A DNA stretch of 64,000 bases from Salinirussus salinus (GTDB lineage: Archaea; Halobacteriota; Halobacteria; Halobacteriales; Haloarculaceae), in contig NZ_WOWO01000002.1 in NCBI RefSeq assembly GCF_009831455.1, forward strand, positions 62,001 through 126,000, written 5' to 3'. Of the stretch, positions 37,205 to 46,268 are shown piece after piece (position 1 is the first letter of the stretch; every line of letters begins with the position of its first letter). Position numbers and translations under genes: made by a program. Under the pieces are notes generated by a model that saw only the letters and a program-made list of their open reading frames with translations, was not told the origin of the DNA and searched no databases.

Positions 37205-37642
37205 ATGATAGAGGCCACGAGCGCGGGAGCCATCCTCTTTCGCGACACGCGTGGCCGGCGGGAGTACCTCCTGCTGAAGAGTCGCCCCGGCGACTGGGAG
37301 TTCCCCAAGGGCGGCGTCGAGGGGGAGGAGGAGCTCCAGCAGACCGCCATACGCGAGGTGAAAGAGGAGGCCGGGATCGAGGACTTCCGGCTGCTCGACG
37401 GCTTCCGCAAGGACTACGACTACGTGTTCGAGGCGGGCGGTGACACCATCCACAAGACCGTCCACCTCTTCGTCGCCCGCTCCTTCGAGGCGTCGGCGGA
37501 GCTGAGCGAGGAGCACCGCGACATGCAGTGGCGCGACTACGAACAGGCCGTCAACACGGTCACCCAGGACGGCCCCCGCGAGATACTCAAAGACGCCCAC
37601 GAGTTCCTCGACGAGAAGCTGGAGGACGACGACGAGGAGTGA
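37205..37642 (+). CDS. Nudix hydrolase, bis(5'-nucleosyl)-tetraphosphatase-like
   Basis: A 145-aa Nudix protein. The opening EATSAGAILFR is typical of the Ap4A hydrolase (NUDT2-like) group, followed by the Nudix box KGGVEGEEELQQTAIREV with EEAGI completing it. It probably cleaves dinucleoside polyphosphates. The C-terminus is acidic. It is divergent from the uS10-like gene. Confidence 0.88.
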   Translation: MIEATSAGAILFRDTRGRREYLLLKSRPGDWEFPKGGVEGEEELQQTAIREVKEEAGIEDFRLLDGFRKDYDYVFEAGGDTIHKTVHLFVARSFEASAELSEEHRDMQWRDYEQAVNTVTQDGPREILKDAHEFLDEKLEDDDEE

Positions 37643-37747
37643 GCCGGCCACGCCCCGCTTTCCCCGGCTGCCGGCCCCGGCGTCTCCGGCCGACGGCTCC
37701 GGCGTGTTCCACCACCCTTTAGCGGTCTCACCGCCTATCGCCCGTGA

Positions 37748-38239
37748 ATGGTCTCCGACGCGGCTATCGCGACCGTCGTCTTCGTCGCCGTGACGCTGAG
37801 CTTTCCCTGCTTTCTGTACGGTGCGTGGATCGTCATCGACAACGACCCCATCACCTGGGACGTACTCACCTCGCACCTGAAGTTCATCGTCACCGGCCTG
37901 GCGCTGACGACCATCCCGATGCTCCTGTGGATGGTTCCCCGGTTGTTCGAGCAGTTCCAGGGGACAGCCCTGGTGCATGCCTTCCTCGGGTTGCAGGCCT
38001 ACGCCATGCTCGTGTTCGCCGGGACCGGCATCGTCCGCATCTTCCGGGCCAAGCGCCGCCACGACCTCTATCACGACTACGACGAGGACGTCCTGCTCGA
38101 CGAGATCGGCGACGAGAACATGCAGTTCTGGCGCCGCCGACTCCGGGTCGGCGTCTTCGGCTACGTCTTCTTCTGGCTGCTCGCCTACCTCGTCGGCGTC
38201 GTCAGGTATCTCTCCCGGTACGCCCTGCTGCCGTTCTGA
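37748..38239 (+). CDS. Predicted four-helix membrane protein, 163 aa
   Basis: Function not recognised. Hydrophobic segments near residues 5-28, 43-64, 78-97 and 133-155 suggest four transmembrane helices, with a charged cytoplasmic loop RAKRRHDLYHDYDEDVLLDE between helices 3 and 4. Good codon bias and a conserved-looking composition support a real gene. It follows the Nudix gene by 105 nt; no shared role is evident. Confidence 0.75.
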   Translation: MVSDAAIATVVFVAVTLSFPCFLYGAWIVIDNDPITWDVLTSHLKFIVTGLALTTIPMLLWMVPRLFEQFQGTALVHAFLGLQAYAMLVFAGTGIVRIFRAKRRHDLYHDYDEDVLLDEIGDENMQFWRRRLRVGVFGYVFFWLLAYLVGVVRYLSRYALLPF

Positions 38240-38310
38240 GCGCCCGGCGGTGGGCCCGCAGCTCACGCCAGCCTCGCCTGCGCCGTTCTACCCCGACCCC
38301 GACGGTGCCG

Positions 38311-38709
38311 TTATGCGCCGGCCTCGCCCGTGTCGCCCTCGCTGTCGACCCAGGAGACCAGGTCGTCGGCCCCGACGAACCCCTCCGAGCGCCGCGCCAC
38401 GGGCTCGCCGTCCACGAATAGCACCAGCGTCGGCACGCTCCGCACGTCGAACCGGTCGACGAGAACCGGGTCGTCCCGCGGGTTGACGAGCCCGACCGCC
38501 GCCCCGCTCGCCCGGGCGACGTTGCCAAGCACCGGCTCCATGCTCGCACACACGCCACATCCCTCGGTGTAGAACTCGACGAGCGCGACCGGGTTGGCCC
38601 CGACGAATTCGTCGAGCTCCGCCTCGTCGTCCAGGTCGACCGGTCGCTCGGTCTCGGCTTCGGCCTCCGGTTCCGCCGGCCGCTCGGGCTCGCTGTCTGC
38701 GGTGTCCAT
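38311..38709 (-). CDS. Thioredoxin-fold protein with CGVC motif
   Basis: A 132-aa thioredoxin-like protein. After an acidic/Pro-rich extension of about 25 residues the domain shows VALVEFYTEGCGVCASMEPV, with redox Cys pair CGVC, and VRSVPTLVLFVDGEP with the cis-Pro. Differs from classical CGPC thioredoxin by Val. Likely a disulfide reductase of the cytosol. Encoded on the minus strand just after endonuclease III gene in transcription order. Confidence 0.88.
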   Translation of the reverse strand: MDTADSEPERPAEPEAEAETERPVDLDDEAELDEFVGANPVALVEFYTEGCGVCASMEPVLGNVARASGAAVGLVNPRDDPVLVDRFDVRSVPTLVLFVDGEPVARRSEGFVGADDLVSWVDSEGDTGEAGA

Positions 38710-38769
38710 GCCCCCGTTACGTCGTCGAGGGCCCTAAGCCATCCGGCGTCCGCTCGGCCACCGGGCCGG

Positions 38770-39456
38770 TCAGGCCCAGGCCTCGCCGCTCGCCAGGTCG
38801 ACCTCGCCGTCCAGCTTCGAGGACGGACAGATGTCCTCGAGCACACAGTCCTCGCAGTCGGGGTTGCGCGCCGTGCAGACCGCCCGGCCGTGGCTGATAC
38901 AGAGGTGGGTAAACTCCTGCCACTCCGCCTCCGGGAGCAGGTCCATCAGCTCCTGTTCGATGGCCCCGGGGCGCTCCTCCTCGGTGACCCCGAGCCGTCG
39001 AGTCAGCCGCTGGACGTGCGTGTCCACGACCACGCCCTCGACGACGTCGTGGCCGTGCTGGAGGACGACGTTCGCGGTCTTTCGGCCCACGCCCTTGAGG
39101 TCGGTCAGCTCGGCCATCGTGTCGGGCACCTCCCCGTCGTGCTCCTCGAGGATCTGCCGGCAGGCCGACCGGATGTACTCGGCCTTGTTGTTGTAGTAGG
39201 TGACGGAGTTCAGGTCCTCGGCGAGTTCCTCCTGGTCGGCCGCGGCGTAGTCCTCCACGCTCGGGTACTTCTCGAAGAGGTCGTCGGTCACGCTGTTGAC
39301 TCGCTCGTCGGTGCACTGCGCGGAGAGGATGACCGCGACCAGAAGCTCCAGCCGGGTCGAAAACTCCAGCGAGATGGTGGTGTCGGGGTACTCCTCGTGG
39401 AGGCGCTCGGTCACCGCCGCCGCCTGTGCGGCCGGGTCGTCGTGTGGCGTGCCCAT
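38770..39456 (-). CDS. nth: Endonuclease III, base-excision DNA glycosylase/AP lyase
   Basis: Removes oxidised pyrimidines from DNA. The 228-aa protein has the HhH motif LKGVGRKTA (residues 120-128) with catalytic Lys126, the catalytic Asp145 in VVVDTHV, and the 4Fe-4S site C-x6-C-x2-C-x5-C (Cys194, 201, 204, 210). The start at ATG 39456 follows from the absence of similarity in the upstream open frame. The stop of the TrmB gene is 25 nt upstream. Confidence 0.95.
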   Translation of the reverse strand: MGTPHDDPAAQAAAVTERLHEEYPDTTISLEFSTRLELLVAVILSAQCTDERVNSVTDDLFEKYPSVEDYAAADQEELAEDLNSVTYYNNKAEYIRSACRQILEEHDGEVPDTMAELTDLKGVGRKTANVVLQHGHDVVEGVVVDTHVQRLTRRLGVTEEERPGAIEQELMDLLPEAEWQEFTHLCISHGRAVCTARNPDCEDCVLEDICPSSKLDGEVDLASGEAWA

Positions 39457-39481
39457 ACTCCGGCGTCGGCCGCGACCGGCT

Positions 39482-40261
39482 TCAGTCCCGCGGGTCCGGG
39501 CCGGCGTCGAACGGGCCCGCCAGCTGTCCCCCGGTGAGTTCGACGAGGACGGTCGCGAAGGTCGACCCCTCGCTCCAGAAGGCCATCTCCTCGATCCCGT
39601 TTCCACCCGCGGCCGTCGAGAAGACGCTCAACAGGATCGTGTCGTCGTCGACGAGCAGAACCCGTCCGACCGGCAGGTCCGGGTCCTGGTCCTCGGGGAC
39701 GGCGTGGGTCACGACCGGCTGCTCGACCGCCCCGCGGACGGCCCCGTCGGCGCTCGCGACGACTGCAGTCAGCCCGCGCTCGGCGGCCTCCCGCAGTGCG
39801 TCCACGACGGGCGCGTCGAGCATCCCGGGGTCGTCGACGCCGTAGACGACCCGCTCGTCGGCCTCGCCGACGAGTTCGGCCGCCCGCGAGACGACTGCCT
39901 CGGTGCCGTGAACCAGCCAGATGTCCTCGCTGTGCTCCCCGTCGCCCGCCGACCCCTTGACGCCCTCCAGGTAGTCGAAGGCCTCCGCGCCGGTCTCGGC
40001 GAGCTGGTCGAGCAGCCGCGTCCGCGCCACGTCGGGTTCGGCCGGGCGGTACACCGTGGGCGTGGACTGGCGGGTCTCGACCAGCCCCCGCTCCTCCAGC
40101 CCCTCGGCCGCGCCGTACACCTGGGAGCGTGGCACCTCCGAGATGTCGGCGACGTCGCTCGCGGTCCCGCTGCCCAGCCGCTGGAGGGCGACGAACACCC
40201 GCGCCTCGTAGGTCGTCAGTCCGAGCCGCGTCAGCCCCTCGATAGCGTCCTCGTCGTCCAT
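39482..40261 (-). CDS. TrmB-family transcriptional regulator
   Basis: A 259-aa DNA-binding regulator. The winged-helix domain at residues 5-80 reads LTTYEARVFVALQRLGSGTA with recognition helix VPRSQVYGAAEGLEERGLVE, the TrmB signature. The C-terminal half has an HGTEAVVSRAAELVGEA segment and shows a phospholipase D-like sensor region, shorter than full TrmB sugar-binding domains. It probably senses a small ligand and controls metabolic genes; target genes are not evident. It is divergent from the RIO-like kinase gene. Confidence 0.87.
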   Translation of the reverse strand: MDDEDAIEGLTRLGLTTYEARVFVALQRLGSGTASDVADISEVPRSQVYGAAEGLEERGLVETRQSTPTVYRPAEPDVARTRLLDQLAETGAEAFDYLEGVKGSAGDGEHSEDIWLVHGTEAVVSRAAELVGEADERVVYGVDDPGMLDAPVVDALREAAERGLTAVVASADGAVRGAVEQPVVTHAVPEDQDPDLPVGRVLLVDDDTILLSVFSTAAGGNGIEEMAFWSEGSTFATVLVELTGGQLAGPFDAGPDPRD

Positions 40262-40318
40262 CGCGTTCTCAGTTCTGGAGCCCGAAACGGCTACAGCCTT
40301 TCGGTGTGAAGGGGTGCC

Positions 40319-41113
40319 GTGTTCCGCCGACTCCTCCGGGGTTCGGTCTCCGAGCCTACCCTCTCGCGGCTCGGGACTGCCGTCGCCGAGCGCAACGGCG
40401 AGCCCCTGGAGTCGGTCCGCCCCCTGGAGGCCGACAACTGGCTGTCGACGCCCTGCGTGGTCAACGACCGGTACTTCCTGAAGGTGATCACCGGGCAGAA
40501 CTCCCTGGTCCACGCGCTGTTGACCGTCGGCCGGAACCTCGGCGCGTTCTCCAGCGGCCGGGCGGGGTTTTTCGACCACGTCGCCACGCCCCTCGAGATG
40601 GCCGAGCGCGAACTCGCGGCCACGCGGGAGATGCGCGCGCTCGGCGTGAACGCCCCCGAACCGCTCGAGGCCTTCGAGTTCGAGGGCCACGGCGTGCTCG
40701 TCCTCGAGTACCTGCCGGCCTTCCGCACGCTCGACTCGCTCTCGGAGCCGGAGGCGGCCGCCTTCGTCCCCGACCTGTTCGCCGCGCTCGCGGCCCTGCA
40801 CGACAACGGCCTCGCACACGGCGACCTCCGGGCGGAGAACGTCCTGGTCGCCGCCGGTGACCTGTACTTCATCGACGCGACGACCGTCAGCGCCGACGCG
40901 GTCGCGGACGCGCGGGCCTACGACCTCGCCTGCGCGCTCGCGGCTCTGGAGCCGCTGGTGGGTGCTCGCGCGGCCGTCGGGGCGGCCGCCGACGCCTACG
41001 ACGCCGACGCGCTGCGCGCGGCCGTTCGGTTTCTCCCCTTCGTCGCCGTCCGCCCGGACCACGACTTCGACGCCATCGCACTCCGCGGGGAACTCGACAA
41101 GGAGCTGGGGTGA
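40319..41113 (+). CDS. RIO-like atypical serine/threonine kinase
   Basis: A 264-aa protein beginning with GTG 40319. It has an N-lobe with RYFLKVITGQ (probable ATP-lysine in FLKV), and a C-lobe with AHGDLRAENVLV (catalytic loop HGDLxxxNxL) and LYFIDATTV (metal-binding IDx in place of DFG), the RIO/KdkA style. It probably phosphorylates proteins or itself; the substrate is unknown. It is divergent from the TrmB gene and convergent with the SRPBCC gene. Confidence 0.78.
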   Translation: MFRRLLRGSVSEPTLSRLGTAVAERNGEPLESVRPLEADNWLSTPCVVNDRYFLKVITGQNSLVHALLTVGRNLGAFSSGRAGFFDHVATPLEMAERELAATREMRALGVNAPEPLEAFEFEGHGVLVLEYLPAFRTLDSLSEPEAAAFVPDLFAALAALHDNGLAHGDLRAENVLVAAGDLYFIDATTVSADAVADARAYDLACALAALEPLVGARAAVGAAADAYDADALRAAVRFLPFVAVRPDHDFDAIALRGELDKELG

Positions 41114-41138
41114 CTCCCGGACGGCCCGCCCTGTCGGC

Positions 41139-41621
41139 TCAACCCTCCAGCAGTTCCCTCGTCCGGCGGTGGCGGTACCGGAACATCGGCTCGAGGCCGA
41201 CCCGCGCCAGCGGGCCGACCGCATCGCCCAGCGCGCCGAAGGGCAGGGCGTACTCCACGCGGTCCCGGACCACCGTCGCGCCGTCGTCGGCGTAGAACAT
41301 GTGGGTGTGGGTCCACTCCCGGAAGGGCCCGTCGCTCATTACGTCCCGGAAGTACGCCGACCCGCCCTCGTGCTCGCGGGCGACGATGTCGGAGACCCAG
41401 GCCTGGCGGGGCCCGACCCCGAAGGGTCGGACCGACGACTCCACCACCGACCCCGCCTCCAGCACGTCGGGGTCGGGATCGCCGTCGGGCCCGCGGACCG
41501 CGTCGATCCGGATGTTCATCCACCCCGGCGTGAGCGCGACCAGCCCCTCTTCGGTCGAGTGGAAATCCCAGACCTCTGCGAAGGGAGCCTCCACCCGCAC
41601 CGACCGCTCGTACGTTGGCAT
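41139..41621 (-). CDS. SRPBCC (START-like) ligand-binding protein
   Basis: A 160-aa protein of the SRPBCC/CoxG-like group: MPTYERSVRVEAPFAEVWDF opening strand and helix, then GSVVESSVRPFGVGPRQAWV and a closing helix GLEPMFRYRHRRTRELLEG, as in polyketide cyclase/dehydrase-like proteins that bind hydrophobic ligands. No enzyme role can be named. Convergent with the kinase gene. Confidence 0.85.
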   Translation of the reverse strand: MPTYERSVRVEAPFAEVWDFHSTEEGLVALTPGWMNIRIDAVRGPDGDPDPDVLEAGSVVESSVRPFGVGPRQAWVSDIVAREHEGGSAYFRDVMSDGPFREWTHTHMFYADDGATVVRDRVEYALPFGALGDAVGPLARVGLEPMFRYRHRRTRELLEG

Positions 41622-41712
41622 ACCCGGGCTTGGGGCGAGAGCGGCAAAAGGGAGGCGGTCCGGCGGTCGGTGTGGCAGTCACGGGTTACGCACCCGACGG
41701 TGCAAACGGTAC

Positions 41713-42966
41713 TCAGGGCCAGACGCCGGACTGCTCGGCGGCCCGGCGCACCCGCTGGAGGGCGACGACGTACATCGCCTCGCGGAAGGTGCCGAGTTCG
41801 CGCTCCTCGAAGGTGTCGACCAGTTCGTCGAAGGCCTCGGTGACGACCCGTTCGAGTTCGTCGTTGACCCGCTGTTCGGTCCACTGGAACCGCTGGCGAT
41901 TTTGAACCCACTCGAAATAGGAGACCGTCACCCCGCCGGCGTTGGCGAGGATGTCCGGCACGACGAGCACGTCCCGCTCTTCGAGGATGTCGTCGGCGTC
42001 GGGGGTCAGCGGACCGTTGGCGGCCTCGACGATGATGTCGGCGGAGACGTCGGCGGCGATGTCGGCGTCGATGGCGTTCTCGAGCGCGGCGGGCACGAGC
42101 AGGTCCACGTCGGCGGTGAGCAGGTCCCGGTTCGTCCAGGCCCCGGCGCCCTCGAAGCCGGCCACGCTGCCGGTGTCGCGCTTGTGGTCTTTGACGGCGA
42201 CGGGGTCGAGCCCGTCGGGGTCGTGGATGGCGCCGCTGGAGTCGCTGACGGCGACGACGGTCGCGCCCATGTCTTCGAGCAGGTCCGCCGCGACCCAGCC
42301 GGCGTTGCCGTAGCCCTGGACGGCGACGGTCGCGTCGGCGACGTCCCCGCCGCGGTAGTCGAACGCCTCGCGGGAGACGATGGCGACCGACCGCCCCGTC
42401 GCCTCCACCCGGCCCTCGCTGCCGCCGCTCTCGACGGCCTTGCCCGTGACGACGCCCGGTTCGGTCGTGTTCTCGAGGCTCTCGTAGGTGTCCTTGACCC
42501 AGTTCATCTCCCGCTGGCCGGTGTTGACGTCCGGTGCGGGGATGTCGCGGTCCTCGCCGATCAGCGGCCGGAGTTCCTCCGTGTACGCGCGGGTGACCCG
42601 CTCGAGTTCGTCCGCCGAGTACCCGGACGGGTCCAGCGCGATACCGCCTTTGCCGCCGCCGAAGGGGATGTCCACCGCGGCGCACTTGTAGACCATCCAC
42701 CCCGACAGCGCCTTCACCTCGTCGCGGTTCACGCCGGGGTGGTACCTGATCCCTCCCTTGTAGGGGCCGCGGTCGCCGTTGAACTGCGAGCGGTACGCCC
42801 GGAACGTCTCGATGGCGCCGTCGTCCATCTCGACCGACAGCGTCGTCTCCAGCACCCGCTCGGGGTTCTTGAGCCGTTCGAGCACACCCGGGTCGATGTC
42901 GAGGTGTACCGCGGCGTCGTCGATCTGCTCCTGCATACTCTCGAACGGGTTGACCTCCTCGCTCAT
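41713..42966 (-). CDS. gdhB: Glutamate dehydrogenase (Glu/Leu/Phe/Val dehydrogenase family)
   Basis: Interconverts glutamate and 2-oxoglutarate with ammonia and NAD(P)H. The 417-aa protein has the substrate-binding [12 protein letters not shown] and the catalytic-Lys motif [15 protein letters not shown] (about residues 90-110), DIPAPDVNT, and the nucleotide-binding [18 protein letters not shown]-terminus [16 protein letters not shown] is typical. Haloarchaea have several such paralogues; which cofactor is used here is not decided. Symbol given by similarity to haloarchaeal GdhB. Confidence 0.93.
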   Translation of the reverse strand: MSEEVNPFESMQEQIDDAAVHLDIDPGVLERLKNPERVLETTLSVEMDDGAIETFRAYRSQFNGDRGPYKGGIRYHPGVNRDEVKALSGWMVYKCAAVDIPFGGGKGGIALDPSGYSADELERVTRAYTEELRPLIGEDRDIPAPDVNTGQREMNWVKDTYESLENTTEPGVVTGKAVESGGSEGRVEATGRSVAIVSREAFDYRGGDVADATVAVQGYGNAGWVAADLLEDMGATVVAVSDSSGAIHDPDGLDPVAVKDHKRDTGSVAGFEGAGAWTNRDLLTADVDLLVPAALENAIDADIAADVSADIIVEAANGPLTPDADDILEERDVLVVPDILANAGGVTVSYFEWVQNRQRFQWTEQRVNDELERVVTEAFDELVDTFEERELGTFREAMYVVALQRVRRAAEQSGVWP

Positions 42967-43074
42967 GGCTCACTCTACCCGAGTAGGTGGGAAATAAATG
43001 ACGCACACGCGCGTAACCGCTGGCTACCCCCGCGGGGACGGGTACTTCCCGCACGGCCGCCGGTCCGGACCGTC

Positions 43075-43986
43075 TCAGGAGAGGGCTGCCTCCAGCCGCC
43101 CGACCAGCCCCTCGCTGCCGACGAACACCGGCGAGCGCTCGTGGAGTTCAGCGGGCGTCTTCGCGAGCAGCGACTCCCCGCCGTCGGAGGAGGCCCCACC
43201 CGCGGCCTCAAGGACGGCAGCCATCGGGTGCCCCTCGAACTGCAGCCGGAGTTTCCCCTCGGGGGCGTCGGTGAGCATCGGGTAGCCGAACAGGCCGCCG
43301 TAGGTCAGCACCTGGTTCACGTCGGCGACCATCGCGCCGCCGTAGCGGAGTTTCAGGCGGTCGGCCTCGACCGCCTCGACGAACGCCGCGAAGTCCGCCG
43401 GCCAGTCCGGCGCCCGGCCGCCGAAGCCGTAGACCGTCGGCTCCGCCGGGAGGGTCACGTCCTCGGTGAGCACCTCCCTGTCGCCGTCCTCCAGGAGGTA
43501 CTCCGTCACGGTCTCCCCCCCGGTCCAGACCATCGTCGTGATGGGGCCGTAGAGGACGTAGCCCGCGGCCAGAAGCGCGTCCCCGCCCGCGGGAAGGGAG
43601 TCGTCGTAGACGCCGACGATGGTCCCCATGCCGTTGTTCGAGCGGAGGTTCGAGGAGCCATCAAGCGGGTCACAGGCGACGTAGACCCCCCCGCTCCCGC
43701 CGCCATCCCCGTCGGCGGTCACCACGCCCTCCCGTTCCTCGCTGGCGTAGCCGGCGACGCCCTCGACACCGAGCAGCCGCTCCTCCAGCAGCCGGTCGGC
43801 GTAGACGTCGGCGGCGAGCTGGCGGTCGCCGCTGGGGTTCTCGGCCGCCTCGTAGGAGCGCCGTTCCGCCAGCGCCCCACGAACGTCGGCAGCCGTGTCG
43901 GCGACGACATCGACGACGGCCTCGACGGTGTCGTCGGTTCCGGCGGCGTCGGCGGTGCGGTCGTCCCCGTCGCCGTTGCCGCCCAT
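43075..43986 (-). CDS. fbp: Fructose-1,6-bisphosphatase, class I-like
   Basis: Hydrolyses fructose-1,6-bisphosphate in gluconeogenesis. The 303-aa protein has the metal-binding CDPLDGSSNL motif (about residue 103) and the upstream acidic ASEE segment. The C-terminal PEGKLRLQFEGHPMAAVLEAAGG fits the FBPase substrate-binding helix. The ATG at 43986 lies 1 nt after the TGA of the aldolase gene, so the two genes form an operon. The inositol monophosphatase family is an alternative, but length and context favour FBPase. Confidence 0.9.
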   Translation of the reverse strand: MGGNGDGDDRTADAAGTDDTVEAVVDVVADTAADVRGALAERRSYEAAENPSGDRQLAADVYADRLLEERLLGVEGVAGYASEEREGVVTADGDGGGSGGVYVACDPLDGSSNLRSNNGMGTIVGVYDDSLPAGGDALLAAGYVLYGPITTMVWTGGETVTEYLLEDGDREVLTEDVTLPAEPTVYGFGGRAPDWPADFAAFVEAVEADRLKLRYGGAMVADVNQVLTYGGLFGYPMLTDAPEGKLRLQFEGHPMAAVLEAAGGASSDGGESLLAKTPAELHERSPVFVGSEGLVGRLEAALS

Positions 43987-43987
43987 C

Positions 43988-44788
43988 TCACTCCCCGGCG
44001 GCCGCCAGGGCGGTGTCGACCGAACTCTCCTCGTAGATGACCTTCTCCAGCGCGTCGAGGATGCGGGTTGGGTTCTCCCGCTGGAAGACGTTCCGGCCGA
44101 CCGCCAGCCCCGCGCCGCCGGCGTCAATGACCGCCTTCACGCTCTCCAAGAAGTCCCGGTCCGACGTTTTGGAGCCGCCGGACATCACCACTTTGGTCCG
44201 GCCGGCCATCCGGACCGCCTGCTCCATGGCCTCTCTGCTGCCGGGATATTTGACCTTCGCGACGTCGGCGCCGAGTTCGTGGGCCTGGCGGGCGGCGTAG
44301 GCGATGGTGTCGGGTTTCTTGTCGTTTTTCAGCCCCTGGCCGCGGGGGTACGACCACATCACGACCGGGAGGTCGTACTCGCGGGCCGTCTCCTGGGCCT
44401 CGCGGAACTCCTCGGCCATCTCGATCTCGTTGTTCGAGCCGCCATACAGGGTGAAACCGACCGCGTCCGCGCCGAGCTCTTCGGCGGCGTACTCCACCGA
44501 GCAGTTGACCGCCGAGTCCGGCTCGCCCATCCAGAGGTTCGAGGTGCCATTTAATTTCGCCAGCAGGTCCACGTCGTCCTCGTAGGAGGGGTAGTAGGCC
44601 TCGGCGACCCCTTTCTGGACCGCCAGCGTGGTGACGGCGTCGTGGGTCGCCACCTCGAAGACCCGCTCGGGGTTCGCGCTCTCGGGGACCTCCTCGAAGT
44701 CGACGGGGCCGTGTTCCAGCCCGTGGTCGTAGGCGAGGATGAGCACCTTTCCGTCTCTAGCCAGTGGCGTGTCGTCGAACGGTCGCAT
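43988..44788 (-). CDS. fba: Archaeal class I fructose-bisphosphate aldolase
   Basis: Condenses or splits fructose-1,6-bisphosphate. The 266-aa DhnA-type TIM barrel has LILAYDHGLEHGP near residue 15, the ALYGGSNNEIEM-like loop, MWSYPRGQG, and AKVKYPG near residue 180 with the Schiff-base Lys. This is the archaeal type found in Thermoproteus and haloarchaea. It directly precedes fbp in the same operon, making a two-step unit of gluconeogenesis. Confidence 0.93.
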   Translation of the reverse strand: MRPFDDTPLARDGKVLILAYDHGLEHGPVDFEEVPESANPERVFEVATHDAVTTLAVQKGVAEAYYPSYEDDVDLLAKLNGTSNLWMGEPDSAVNCSVEYAAEELGADAVGFTLYGGSNNEIEMAEEFREAQETAREYDLPVVMWSYPRGQGLKNDKKPDTIAYAARQAHELGADVAKVKYPGSREAMEQAVRMAGRTKVVMSGGSKTSDRDFLESVKAVIDAGGAGLAVGRNVFQRENPTRILDALEKVIYEESSVDTALAAAGE

Positions 44789-44872
44789 GGGCTGAGATGT
44801 GGCGACTGCGAGTAAAGTTCTTTTGGGGTGCAGTCGGCTCCGGGACGCCTCGGAGCGCGCGGCCCCGCTCGC

Positions 44873-45310
44873 TCAGCTGGTGTCACCGTCGATGTGGACG
44901 ACGAAGACCGGCACGCGGGCGTTCTCGACGACCCGCTGCGCGACGCTGCCGAGGCGGACGTACCGCTCGTGGTCGCTTCGGCCGTGGGTCCCGATGACGA
45001 TGACGTCGACGTCTTCGGCGTAGTCGAGGACCCGCTCGGCGGGTGCCCCCTCCCGGACTGCCGTCCGGACCGGAACGTCGCCCTCCTCGGCACGCATCGC
45101 TACCTCGTCGACCGCCCGCTCGGCCCGCCGGTGCATCGTCTCCATGGCCTCGTCCCGGCGCTCCTCCGGGAGGCTCCGGGCCTTCCGTTCGTCGACGACC
45201 GCGAGCGCGTGCAGCGTCGCGTCGTGGTTCCCCGCGAGTTCGACCGCGTGCCGCAGGGTCTCCGCCGTCCCCTCGCTGCCGTCTGTCGGAACGAGTACGT
45301 CGTCGTACAT
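44873..45310 (-). CDS. Universal stress protein (UspA family)
   Basis: A 145-aa UspA-fold protein: YDDVLVPTDGSEGTAETLRH at the N-terminus and an ATP-binding GTHGRSDHERYVRLGSVAQR (G-x2-G-x9-GS) at about residues 113-132. The intact motif suggests it binds ATP. Haloarchaea carry many paralogues with unknown individual roles. Start ATG 45310. Confidence 0.92.
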   Translation of the reverse strand: MYDDVLVPTDGSEGTAETLRHAVELAGNHDATLHALAVVDERKARSLPEERRDEAMETMHRRAERAVDEVAMRAEEGDVPVRTAVREGAPAERVLDYAEDVDVIVIGTHGRSDHERYVRLGSVAQRVVENARVPVFVVHIDGDTS

Positions 45311-45411
45311 ACGAACAGGTCCCCACCACGGGCACAAGAACGGCGCGGGGATTCCTACACCGTGGGACCGCCCCGGTAAGACGAGCCGGCTCGCGCCGCT
45401 CGGCGGAGTGG

Positions 45412-45726
45412 CTACCGGGACGAGTCCGACCCGGTCCGGGCCCCGTCCGTCGCTGCGTCGCCCAGCTGTTCGCCGAGCCAGTCGTAGTGCTCGCGCAGCC
45501 GTCGCTCGCCCGCGTCCGTGAGCGCGTACACGTCGTGGATCCCCTCGGCCCGGGTCTCGACGAACCCTTGCTCCTCCAGTGTCTCCAGCGCACCGTAGAA
45601 GGAACGGGGCTCGATGCGCTCGTCGTAGTGCGATTCCAGCCTGGACTTCAGCGCCTGGGCCTGCAGGGCCTCGCCGGCCAGCAGCGCACACATGTCCCGG
45701 CGTCGCCCGCTCTGGAGGAATTTCAT
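45412..45726 (-). CDS. PadR-family transcriptional regulator
   Basis: A 104-aa winged-helix protein: LAGEALQAQALKSRLESHYD, then IEPRSFYGALETLEEQGFVE and HDVYALTDAGERRLREHYD, the recognition helix and wing of PadR regulators. The final 15 residues are polar. It probably represses its own or nearby genes; the divergently placed gene at 45808 is a natural candidate target. Confidence 0.83.
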   Translation of the reverse strand: MKFLQSGRRRDMCALLAGEALQAQALKSRLESHYDERIEPRSFYGALETLEEQGFVETRAEGIHDVYALTDAGERRLREHYDWLGEQLGDAATDGARTGSDSSR

Positions 45727-45807
45727 GTCCCACCCACGCCCGGCTCCGACTCGGGGCTTTCGGCTCCGGACCGGTACGTTTGCCTGCCTCCAGCCCGACA
45801 CCCGGAT

Positions 45808-46134
45808 ATGAGCGACGGGACGGCCGACGAGGCTGAGGGCGCCGGCGGGACCGACAGCGGGCCCGGGGAGACTGCCGAGGCGAACGGTATCGTGGCCCGG
45901 TACCGCGAGACCGGAACGGAGCGACTGCTCACCTTCGAGCGCGACGGCCGGACTGCGGCGGTCGCTCAAAACGTCGAGGGCTACGCCATGCTGAAAGTCC
46001 GGACGGGCGCCGACGGCGACGAACTCGAGCGCTACTACGGGTTCGACATGGCCCTCGACCACGCCGCCGAGCTGCTTGGGGTCTCCCGACACGACCTGCC
46101 GGTTCCCGACGCGGCCGAAGACATGGGGATGTGA
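45808..46134 (+). CDS. Conserved-looking haloarchaeal protein, unknown, 108 aa
   Basis: No family recognised. A 25-residue acidic Gly/Glu-rich N-terminal region is followed by a compact domain IVARYRETGTERLLTFERDG, TAAVAQNVEGYAMLKVRTG and a helix LDHAAELLGVSRHDLPV. No signal or membrane segment. It is divergent from the PadR gene and followed by a perfect 13-bp hairpin. Confidence 0.7.
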   Translation: MSDGTADEAEGAGGTDSGPGETAEANGIVARYRETGTERLLTFERDGRTAAVAQNVEGYAMLKVRTGADGDELERYYGFDMALDHAAELLGVSRHDLPVPDAAEDMGM

Positions 46135-46145
46135 CACTGCTTTGT

Positions 46146-46173
46146 ACGCCCGAGCGGGACCCCGCTCGGGCGT
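46146..46173. repeat. Perfect 13-bp inverted repeat after the gene ending at 46134
   Basis: ACGCCCGAGCGGG pairs exactly with CCCGCTCGGGCGT around a 2-nt centre, followed by an A/T-rich run (aaataataaaaa). It starts 12 nt after a stop codon, so a transcript-end or RNA-stability role is plausible, but the plus strand lacks the U-run of archaeal terminators. Confidence 0.7.
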
Positions 46174-46268
46174 AAATAATAAAAACCGCCCGCCGCCCGA
46201 CCCCCGCGGTCTCGTTGCGAGTGACCGCTTGGCTCGCCCCGGGACCATCGGCACTCCCGCCATCAGAC

